From an uncultured bacterium (GTDB lineage: Bacteria > Desulfobacterota > BSN033 > UBA1163): a DNA stretch of 39,010 nt. Below, piece after piece: positions 33,698 through 39,010 of the stretch (positions are counted from its first letter, which is position 1; each line of letters starts with the position of its first letter). Where the stretch lies: the NCBI GenBank assembly GCA_938045955.1, contig CALIBK010000147.1, forward strand, positions 1-39,010, given 5' to 3'. The notes below the pieces were generated by a model. That model did not search any database. It was not told the origin of the DNA and saw only the letters and a list, made by a program, of their open reading frames with translations. A program made the position numbers and the translations under genes.

Positions 33698-33733
33698 TGA
33701 AACATGTCGCAAAACAGTTTCATTTTTTGAAAC
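33698..33733. promoter_or_regulatory. candidate enhancer (upstream activator) site
   Basis: TGAAAC (33698-33703) and GTTTCA (33717-33722) are inverted copies, and TGAAAC occurs again at 33728-33733, each TGAAAC followed by AT. The site lies about 100-130 bp upstream of the -24/-12 promoter, the usual distance for enhancer-binding proteins, and directly after the activator gene. Confidence 0.5.
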
Positions 33734-33829
33734 ATTACCTCGATAGAAACTCCTTTATTTCCCCTTTCTAATTAAGTTATCCCATTGATTTTATTATCTA
33801 AATTATGCTGTTCAGATATAAAACCCTTG

Positions 33830-33845
33830 TGGCATTATTATTGCT
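33830..33845 (+). promoter_or_regulatory. sigma-54 (-24/-12) promoter
   Basis: TGGCATTATTATTGCT matches TGGCACG-N4-TTGCW at the invariant GG and GC with exact spacing and at most other positions. Transcription would start near 33857, which rules out the ATG at 33846 as start of the next gene and supports ATG 33894. Confidence 0.8.
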
Positions 33846-33893
33846 ATGTCTACTTCAAGAGGGTTTAACAGCACTTCAGGAGGGTTTGACAAA

Positions 33894-34232
33894 ATGATAA
33901 AAGTTGCGGTTCCCTTGTTCAAGGATAGGGTATCCCCTCATTTTGGTGCCTCTCCGAAGGTGTTATTGGTAATGATAGAGGGCGGAGTCATCCAGAGTGA
34001 GGCTACCTGGGATGTGGGTGGAGAGAGTCCAATGGAAATCGCCCGTCGTCTTGCAAGTCTTGGTATTCAGTATCTCATCTGTGGTGGAATTCATCGAACC
34101 CCAAAGGAATGGCTAATCAGGAGTGGCATAACTGTAATTGATAACCAGAAAGGGATAGCAAAAGAAGTGATTTCAAATTTATCAAAGAATATGGAAAGAA
34201 GAAAGATTGAAGAGGTCCATGAATTGAAATAA
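33894..34232 (+). CDS. NifX/NifB-type (dinitrogenase iron-molybdenum cofactor) domain protein
   Basis: A 112-residue protein of the DiNase_FeMo-co family: MIKVAVPLFKDRVSPHFGASP at the start, then ARRLASLGIQYLICGGI with a Cys near the fold's ligand site, and IDNQKGIAKEVI. Stand-alone members bind iron-sulfur or heterometal clusters; they are found well outside nitrogen fixers. No nif genes are in the window. The start ATG 33894 has AGGAGG ten bases upstream and lies after the predicted transcription start. It is the first gene under the sigma-54 promoter. Confidence 0.85.
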   Translation: MIKVAVPLFKDRVSPHFGASPKVLLVMIEGGVIQSEATWDVGGESPMEIARRLASLGIQYLICGGIHRTPKEWLIRSGITVIDNQKGIAKEVISNLSKNMERRKIEEVHELK

Positions 34233-34272
34233 AAATCTATCGGTAGATTAACTTTTATAGAGGAGAAAAGCG

Positions 34273-34550
34273 ATGAAACTATTCAAAACAACACTCTCTT
34301 GGTTTCTGTTTCTATTCGGTTTGCTTTTAATAATCTATCCTATTTGGTTAACAAGACATCCTGGGCGAAAAAAGAGGAAGAGAAATATATCGGGATTACA
34401 GCAGCAAGAGCAGTTGAAACAGGTGAAGAAGACTTCCATAAGAAATCCACCATTGTTTTGGAGGAGGCATGGGGTCTGGAAGAAAGGGTCATTCCATATC
34501 TTTTTATTGGGGTGGCTGCAGTAAGCTACGATCACCTCAAAGAATCGTGA
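34273..34550 (+). pseudogene. small membrane protein gene with frameshift
   Basis: ATG 34273 has an excellent ribosome site (GAGGAG) and codes for a membrane segment (TLSWFLFLFGLLLIIYPIWL). The frame then turns into Arg/Lys-rich nonsense. Another frame, two bases over, codes for a plausible soluble part from about 34345 to the TGA at 34550 (AKKEEEKYIGITAARAVE; VLEEAWGLEERVIPYLFIGVAAVSYDHLKES) but has no start signal of its own. Together they give one protein of about 92 residues with a break between 34340 and 34365. A real mutation, a sequencing error and recoding are all possible. A small hairpin (ATCTA/TAGAT, around 34236-34249) lies upstream. Function unknown. Confidence 0.6.
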
Positions 34551-34567
34551 TAGGAGGACTGATAAAA

Positions 34568-34900
34568 ATGTGGCAGGCGTGGGTAAATGCGATTCTGGGG
34601 TTATGGTTTATTGTGGCTGCTTTCATCATCGCAGGCAATAAAACCGCCAACACGATAAGCAGTCTTGTTGCGGGTATTATCCTGATGCTCTTAAGTATTT
34701 GGGCCTTCATAAGGTACCGGGGATGGAAGAACTGGCTTCTTGCAATTATTGGTTTATGGATGATTGTTGCGGGTTTTTGGTTTCCGGACAATTATGTTGC
34801 CATCGTGGGCAATGATACTGTGGGTGGGACAGTAATTATCATTTTGAGTCTTTGGGCCTGGGCTGGGGTTCCGAGAGTTTCCCAGCCCAGGGAGGTTTAA
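34568..34900 (+). CDS. SPW-repeat membrane protein
   Basis: A 110-residue protein with four membrane segments in two repeats: WVNAILGLWFIVAAFIIAG and NWLLAIIGLWMIVAGFWF are matching first helices, followed by IISSL-like and VIIILSLWAW second helices. This fits the SPW repeat family of small membrane proteins of unknown function. AGGAGG lies upstream of ATG 34568; a longer frame from 34469 is not supported. It follows the frameshifted gene by 17 bp and belongs to the sigma-54-driven group. Confidence 0.78.
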   Translation: MWQAWVNAILGLWFIVAAFIIAGNKTANTISSLVAGIILMLLSIWAFIRYRGWKNWLLAIIGLWMIVAGFWFPDNYVAIVGNDTVGGTVIIILSLWAWAGVPRVSQPREV

Positions 34901-34938
34901 CTGGTTGTCCTTTACCTTCATCAAAGGAGGTGGGAGGT

Positions 34939-35076
34939 ATGGAGACATATGGGTTTGAAAAGCTGGTAACTTATCTTACTTCCCATGCCGGGACTCTGAT
35001 TTCCCATATCCCGATGGTTCAGAATTTCTTCATGAGGAAGGCCCGTCAGACTGCCTATGAATACCGGTTTAATTAA
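34939..35076 (+). CDS. 45-residue hypothetical protein
   Basis: A short frame from ATG 34939 with a very strong ribosome site (AAAGGAGGTGGGAGGT). The protein (METYGFEKLVTYLTSHAGTL and a basic C-terminus FFMRKARQTAYEYRF) has no cysteine and no membrane segment. It is not recognised. It is probably the last gene of the sigma-54 transcript. The next 144 bp hold a small CCC-GAAA-GGG hairpin (35095-35104 area) but no gene. Confidence 0.6.
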   Translation: METYGFEKLVTYLTSHAGTLISHIPMVQNFFMRKARQTAYEYRFN

Positions 35077-35220
35077 AACCGATCTATACGCGTCCCGAAA
35101 GGGTAATTATGAAAGGTGATCGACCCGGTCTGGGAGAGAGAATATAAAAAGTGTGTCTGAGATTACGGAATAGCTATTTACTAAATTAATGTTTTATAAG
35201 ATTAGCCCAAGAGGTGGTCG

Positions 35221-35613
35221 ATGAAAACTCCCGAGATTGGTTTATTGACGTGTAACAATGGAAGTTCAAATTCCGGGAATTTGACAGGGATTGCCGCAAA
35301 GGAAGTCATAAAAGAGTTAGGCAGCGATTTAGTAGGGATATGTTCCCTGCCAGCATTGGTGAATAAGATTCCAAGGCAGGTGCTTATCGTTAAGGACCTG
35401 AAACATCTTATCATCGTAGATGGATGTCGAAACTCCTGTGCGATGAAGGTGGCGGATAAATTATCCTTATCCCATGAGGCATATATCAATCTCGAAAATG
35501 ATTTAAAAATAGAGAAATTGGGACCTTTTAGCACGTTGCGATATTCAGATGAGGATGTAAAGAAAGTAACGCAAGCGATCAAGGCAAAAATAAACCAATT
35601 TTTACGGCAATGA
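35221..35613 (+). CDS. DGC-domain putative zinc-binding protein, copy 3
   Basis: A 130-residue DGC protein, the most divergent of the three. Cys 11 (LTCNNGSSNSG), Cys 41 (GICSLPAL), and Cys 69 and 73 (DGCRNSC) give C-x29-C-x27-C-x3-C, one residue shifted from the other copies. It lacks the short N-terminal extension of copy 1. AGAGGTGG precedes the ATG. It lies 3.2 kb from the other two, beyond the inverted repeat and the regulator. Confidence 0.8.
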   Translation: MKTPEIGLLTCNNGSSNSGNLTGIAAKEVIKELGSDLVGICSLPALVNKIPRQVLIVKDLKHLIIVDGCRNSCAMKVADKLSLSHEAYINLENDLKIEKLGPFSTLRYSDEDVKKVTQAIKAKINQFLRQ

Positions 35614-35619
35614 TGAGGT

Positions 35620-35829
35620 ATGAAATTTCATTTTTGGGAAGATCTTATTGGAAAGAAGGTGAAAATAAAAGATATCTCCTTGAACACGGTTGGTGAATAC
35701 AAGGTCATAGGCATTATAGACCAAACAGTTATGCTCGAATCGCTTGATGGATCGAAATGCATGAAAAACAAGAAGGATTGTTTTTTTCTGAATATAGAAG
35801 AAGATGAAACCCGAATTAAAATATCTTGA
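35620..35829 (+). CDS. 69-residue hypothetical protein
   Basis: A small soluble protein, 6 bp after the DGC gene with ATGAGGT as ribosome site. The pattern of short beta strands (VKIKDISLNTVGEYKVIGIIDQTVMLESLDGSKC) suggests an SH3- or OB-like barrel. Two cysteines (KCMKNKKDC) are present. Not recognised further. Confidence 0.6.
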   Translation: MKFHFWEDLIGKKVKIKDISLNTVGEYKVIGIIDQTVMLESLDGSKCMKNKKDCFFLNIEEDETRIKIS

Positions 35830-35879
35830 TTGTGATTGTAATTTAAATCGCCCGACAGGACTTGAAAAGGAGGTAGCAT

Positions 35880-36180
35880 ATGACAACGACATCTAAGAAG
35901 AAACCAAAAGTAAGTCAAAATCTAAAACAGACAGGGTTCAGTTTTTTAGCGCCAGAGGCGAAGAGGGTATCCATAGCAGGAACTCTCAATCAATGGGATC
36001 CTTCTTCATATCCTATGAAAAAAGGATAAAAAAGGAATGTGGAAAATATCACTTCCACTTTCTCCAGACCGGGATGAATATCTATTTTTTATTGATGGAG
36101 AATGGCACACTGATCCGAATTGTTCTACGTATATTGAAAACCCTTTTGGGACATTAAACTGTGTGCGGATTATAGAATAA
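35880..36180 (+). pseudogene. CBM48/AMPK-type glycogen-binding protein gene broken by a 10-bp duplication
   Basis: ATG 35880 (AAAGGAGGT upstream) codes for KKPKVSQNLKQTGFSFLAPEAK and VSIAGTLNQWDPSSYPMKKG, the start of a small carbohydrate-binding domain as in isoamylase N-termini and AMPK beta, and stops at TAA 36027-36029. The rest of the domain (GMWKISLPLSPDRDEYLFFID, then GEWHTDPN and NPFGTLNCV) follows in another frame up to TAA 36180. At 36018-36037 the tract AAAAAAGGAT is followed by AAAAAAGGAA; removing one 10-base unit restores a continuous 96-residue frame exactly. The gene is therefore disrupted by a tandem duplication, unless the sequence is in error. Stand-alone small CBM48 proteins of this size are of unclear function. 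Confidence 0.8.
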
Positions 36181-36246
36181 TGCTTGGTGCTTTGGGAGAA
36201 GTGAGAATGTTCAAAACCTCTGATCCAAGACACGTAGGACTTATTT

Positions 36247-36969
36247 ATGGCAAAAGAAAAGATTCCTGCTAATCGTTGCGAGGATCTCCTTGAAATCGCA
36301 CGTTTGGTAAGTTGGTGTATGGATCGGGAATACCTCATCAAAACCTGTCTCGATCACATCAACCAGAGATTAGACATGCGAGCTCGATGTGCTCTCATGG
36401 ATGGAGAGGAATTGAAGATTCATTGCTGGGTGGGTAAATATGAATGTCCCATCAATGTAATTCCTATCCATAAAGACAGCATTGTGTGGAAAGTGGTAGA
36501 AGATGGTATCCCTGTTAACCTTACCGAGACCCATCAATGCGAAGGTTATGGTCATACCCTGAAAGAAAAGGTGAAGATCAAAGCCGTTATCCCCCTCTGG
36601 TATGTGGATTCAGTAACCCAGGAAGAAAGAAGAGTCGGGGCCTTAATTGTTGACTCTGGTAAAAAAGGCATTCCCATCTCAGATGAAGATTTTGAGTACC
36701 TGAAGCTGGTGGGAGAGTTGATCGGTGGGGCTATCGGTAAAGCTGAGTTAACCGAGCAACTGATTGAATCCTACAAAAGGAAAGAGATAATGGTTCGGGA
36801 AACTGCCCATGCCTTTCGAAACCGACTCACTGCAATCGGAGGTTTCTCCCGTCGCATGGTTGAACTGGCCAAGAATACGGGTTTAGCCAAAGAGGCAGAA
36901 ATGGTGTATGAAGAAGTGCAAGCGCTGGAAAAACAGCTTGAACGGTTCGAGAAATATCTTGGAATCTAA
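36247..36969 (+). CDS. GAF-like sensor with histidine-kinase H-box but no ATPase domain
   Basis: A 240-residue soluble protein. Residues 1-165 form a GAF-type sensor domain (QRLDMRARCALMDG, VWKVVEDGIPVNL, KIKAVIPLW, VGALIVDSGKKG, FEYLKLVGELIGGAIG), with several cysteines (11, 24, 34, 48, 60, 67, 98). Residues 170-238 are a HisKA-like helical hairpin with His 188 in RETAHAFRNRLTAIGGFSRRM. It ends there, without the ATPase domain of a kinase; the stop is clean and no remnant follows. It may be a phospho-acceptor or dimerising decoy, or a truncated kinase. It precedes the half-permease operon by about 85 bp. Confidence 0.8.
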   Translation: MAKEKIPANRCEDLLEIARLVSWCMDREYLIKTCLDHINQRLDMRARCALMDGEELKIHCWVGKYECPINVIPIHKDSIVWKVVEDGIPVNLTETHQCEGYGHTLKEKVKIKAVIPLWYVDSVTQEERRVGALIVDSGKKGIPISDEDFEYLKLVGELIGGAIGKAELTEQLIESYKRKEIMVRETAHAFRNRLTAIGGFSRRMVELAKNTGLAKEAEMVYEEVQALEKQLERFEKYLGI

Positions 36970-36990
36970 TACTGATGAATTTGTAAAAAT

Positions 36991-37023
36991 GCTAAAGTTT
37001 TAGAAATGGACATCCTCTTTAGC
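36991..37023. promoter_or_regulatory. inverted repeat upstream of the half-permease genes
   Basis: GCTAAAG (36991-36997) and CTTTAGC (37017-37023) are exact inverse complements with a 19-base spacer, lying between the GAF/H-box gene and the permease ribosome site. It could be an operator or a weak stem in the leader; no U-tract follows, so a terminator is unlikely. Confidence 0.4.
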
Positions 37024-37054
37024 AAAAGAATAATTAAGAAAGGAGATGAATACA

Positions 37055-37537
37055 ATGAGAGCAGGAACTATATATCTTCTTATCGCCCTGGTTCTATTGG
37101 GAATATCCTTATTGAAAGAAAAACAGAGAACCAAAGAAGCCATCAAGGCAACATTCAAAATCTTTTATGTGCTCATGCCGGTGTTAGTTTTTGTATTCGT
37201 TCTAATGGGTCTAATCCAGGCTTATATCTCAAGAGAGACGATCGCCAATCTCCTTGGACAACGAAGTGGTATTTTGGGTATCCTTTCAGCAGAAATTGTT
37301 GGATGTATTGCCCTGTTTATGCCACCAGCCGTCTTTCCTTTTGGAGGTTACCTCCTGAAGAATGGCGCAAGCTTCGGTTCCATTGCGGGGTTCGTTTTCA
37401 CAGCCATTCTGATTGGTATCACTACATTACCCCTTGAATTCAAGCTTTTGGGGAAAAGATTCACTATTTTCCGAAATATTTTTACTTTTGTCCTCGCCTT
37501 CTTCATAGCCCTTTTGATGGAGGTCATTCTCAGATGA
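37055..37537 (+). CDS. half-size DUF318-like permease subunit A
   Basis: A 160-residue membrane protein with four or five hydrophobic segments. It resembles the N-terminal half of the DUF318/ArsP permeases: SRETIANLLGQRSGILGILSAEIVGCIALFMPPAVFPFGGYLLKNGASFGS occupies the place of the CSC-motif region, with a single Cys (VGCIALFMPP). AAGGAG nine bases upstream selects ATG 37055 over 37046. Its end overlaps the next gene by 4 bp (ATGA), so the two halves are probably made one-to-one and assemble as a heterodimer. Confidence 0.78.
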   Translation: MRAGTIYLLIALVLLGISLLKEKQRTKEAIKATFKIFYVLMPVLVFVFVLMGLIQAYISRETIANLLGQRSGILGILSAEIVGCIALFMPPAVFPFGGYLLKNGASFGSIAGFVFTAILIGITTLPLEFKLLGKRFTIFRNIFTFVLAFFIALLMEVILR

Positions 37538-38037
37538 AAAAATTGCTAAAAAATGATGTATTCCAGTTTCTCTCTCTTAGTGCAGTGATTACATTGATCG
37601 TATACGGAATCAATGCAGAGAAAGGAGCGATCGTTACAAGAACAGTTTACAATACTTTTATCGAGGTTCTTGATATTGTTACTGCTGTCTCAATCTTTAT
37701 TGGTCTCTTTCAGGTCTGGGTAAAACCACCTACGATTGTGAAATGGCTTGGAAAAGGATCGGGACTCAAAGGATTCATCCTTGTTTGCACCTTTCCAATT
37801 CTTATGGGAGGTTCTCTTTTCACAGTCTTTCCGCTCCTGAAGACTCTTAAAGAGAAAGGCGCCCGCCAGGGTGCAATCGCATCTTTTATTACAGCATGGG
37901 GAGGAAAGGCTCCTCTCCTTCCTCTCGAAACAAAATTTTTAGGATGGCCCTTTGCCTTGGTCAGGCTCGGTTTTGTTATCGTTTTTGCTTTCCTGATGGG
38001 AATATTGATGGATTGGGTCGGTGAAAAACCGACATAA
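37534..38037 (+). CDS. half-size DUF318-like permease subunit B
   Basis: A 167-residue partner of the preceding gene with the same topology: PPTIVKWLGKGSGLKGFILVC, then FPILMGGSLFTVFPLLKTLKEKGARQGAIASFITAWGGKAPLLPLETKFLGW. The internal two-fold repeat of full-length DUF318 permeases is here split into two genes. Loss of the CSC motif argues for a different substrate. The next gene begins 18 bp later. Confidence 0.78.
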   Translation: MKKLLKNDVFQFLSLSAVITLIVYGINAEKGAIVTRTVYNTFIEVLDIVTAVSIFIGLFQVWVKPPTIVKWLGKGSGLKGFILVCTFPILMGGSLFTVFPLLKTLKEKGARQGAIASFITAWGGKAPLLPLETKFLGWPFALVRLGFVIVFAFLMGILMDWVGEKPT

Positions 38038-38055
38038 TTCAATGGTGGATGAATC

Positions 38056-39010
38056 ATGGAAAAAGAGATTGCCAAACGTTTTTTAAAAGGAATTCCAGCT
38101 TCACCAGGAATCGTGATTGGGAAGGCCTGTGTTTTTCAGGATATTCTTCATCTCGTGGAGAGGCGCAGTGTAGAAAAAGGCCGTGCAGGAGAAGAAATCG
38201 CCCGCCTTAAGCAAGCCATCCGAGAGGTCATTGACGAGCTGATTCAGGATAACCTCCGGGTTTCCAGGGAAATCGGAACAGAGGGGGCGGGAATCTTTCT
38301 TGCCCATGTGGCCATTCTTGAAGATCCTTACTTCATTTCGAAAATCTTTCAAGATATTCGCGAAAACGGGATCAATGCTGAGGCTTCGGTCTTAAGGCAG
38401 ATTGACGAGTTCAAGAAAATCTTCGAGAAAATGGATGATCCCTATATTAAAGCAAGAGCTCCAGATCTTAGTGATATTGGAAGAAGGGTCATCCAGAAAC
38501 TGATGCGTTTACAGCAAAACGGCTGTGATCTGACCGAGCCTGTAATCATCGTGGCCTCGGAATTAACCCCTTCTGATACAGTAAGGCTGGACAGGGATAA
38601 AGTTCTTGCATTTGTTACGGAATCAGGGGGTAAAGACTCTCATGCCGCCATTTTGGCCAGATCTTTTGGAATCCCTGCAGTGGTTGGCCTCGAAGGGCTG
38701 ATTCCAAAAGTTAAGGAAGGGGATCTCCTTATCGTGGATGGCGATATGGGATTACTGATGATTAATCCGCCCGAAGAAGTTATTCAAAATTACTATGATC
38801 TTCAAAAGAAACGAGAAATCTACCGCTCAGAACTTCAAAAGATCCTTCCCCTTCCTTCAGAGACACTGGATGGTCACGAAATTCGTTTATGGGCCAATAT
38901 CGGAAGTCTGGTCGATCTGGAGTATGCTATCCATTTCAGAGCCCATGGCATCGGACTCTTCAGGACGGAGTTACCCTTCCTGGTCTGGAGACGCTTCCTC
39001 TCAGAAGACG
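38056..39010 (+). CDS. ptsI: PEP-protein phosphotransferase (enzyme I), 3' end outside window
   Basis: 318 codons of an enzyme I-type protein, cut by the window edge. It starts at ATG 38056 (GGTGG upstream) and opens with KGIPASPGIVIGKA, the usual N-terminal strand. The helical HPr-binding region follows (AIREVIDELIQDN; AHVAILEDPYF), then the swivelling phospho-His domain with GGKDSHAAILARSFGIPAV (His 196; typical members read GGRTSHxAI) and the beginning of the PEP-binding barrel (HGIGLFRTE). It transfers phosphate from PEP to HPr in the sugar or nitrogen phosphotransferase system. It probably shares a transcript with the half-permeases. No HPr is visible in the window. Confidence 0.9.
   Translation, partial: MEKEIAKRFLKGIPASPGIVIGKACVFQDILHLVERRSVEKGRAGEEIARLKQAIREVIDELIQDNLRVSREIGTEGAGIFLAHVAILEDPYFISKIFQDIRENGINAEASVLRQIDEFKKIFEKMDDPYIKARAPDLSDIGRRVIQKLMRLQQNGCDLTEPVIIVASELTPSDTVRLDRDKVLAFVTESGGKDSHAAILARSFGIPAVVGLEGLIPKVKEGDLLIVDGDMGLLMINPPEEVIQNYYDLQKKREIYRSELQKILPLPSETLDGHEIRLWANIGSLVDLEYAIHFRAHGIGLFRTELPFLVWRRFLSED

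Noticed and set aside
33846-33893. Longer NifX-like protein starting at ATG 33846
   Set aside because: That ATG lies at the -12 box of the sigma-54 promoter, upstream of the predicted transcript start, and has no ribosome site; ATG 33894 has AGGAGG.
35077-35220. Possible riboswitch before DGC copy 3 (a CCC-GAAA-GGG hairpin and GACC-C-GGTC)
   Set aside because: The stems are only three to four pairs and no known riboswitch core sequence was recognised.
1-39010. CRISPR arrays, tRNA, rRNA, replication origin
   Set aside because: No regularly spaced repeats, no tRNA-like folds next to conserved loops and no rRNA stretches were recognised by eye; the only repeats are the three MITE-like copies.

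Overview
The window reads as chromosomal DNA of an anaerobic, probably thermotolerant or sediment-type bacterium of the Desulfobacterota (old Deltaproteobacteria) kind. This is an inference from gene content, not from a marker gene. The signs are moderate GC, two sigma-54 enhancer-binding regulators, a sigma-54 promoter, a large chemosensory cluster, an XdhC/FeS/DUF169 gene set, and an in-frame UGA that is best read as selenocysteine. No rRNA, tRNA, CRISPR array or transposase gene was seen.

Left part (1-8.8 kb): a LOG-family nucleotide hydrolase, a zinc metallopeptidase, a thiolase fused to a DUF35-type OB domain whose nucleophile cysteine is replaced by serine, a degenerate receiver protein, an NtrC-type regulator with its REC-PAS histidine kinase, and a secreted protein. 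Two copies of a roughly 168-bp palindrome-ended repeat (MITE-like) lie here; a third, inverted copy lies at 32.1 kb.

Middle part (8.8-21.4 kb): one minus-strand operon of eleven genes, running HTH - HEAT repeats - HD-GYP - REC - CheW - soluble triple-PAS MCP - CheA-REC - CheB - CheW - CheR-TPR - H-box/REC protein. The gene content resembles Wsp-like or 'alternative cellular function' chemosensory systems, but the cyclic-di-GMP gene is an HD-GYP (hydrolase type) and not a GGDEF. A candidate -24/-12 promoter precedes the operon.

Right part (21.6-32 kb): a plus-strand run starting with an ArsR-family repressor that has a CxC metal-binding pair and a perfect 10-bp-arm palindrome over its promoter. 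It continues with two DUF318/ArsP-type permeases, a 77-residue selenocysteine-containing thioredoxin-fold protein (UxxC, with a hairpin just 3' of the UGA), a second thioredoxin-fold protein, a periplasmic thioredoxin/DsbD-like membrane protein, two paralogous 4Fe-4S proteins around an XdhC-like protein, DUF169 and DUF1684 proteins, two DGC-domain proteins around an ACR3/BASS-type transporter, and then the inverted repeat. Together this looks like a thiol/selenol redox and metalloid-export island.

Far right (32.3-39 kb): a sigma-54 activator with a Cys-rich PAS domain sits directly upstream of a strong -24/-12 promoter driving a NifX-like protein and small membrane proteins. Then come a third DGC protein, a CBM48-type gene broken by a 10-bp tandem duplication, a GAF/H-box protein without an ATPase domain, two half-size permeases, and the start of a PEP-protein phosphotransferase (enzyme I) cut by the window edge. 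Two frameshifted genes within 2 kb suggest either local gene decay or sequence errors.
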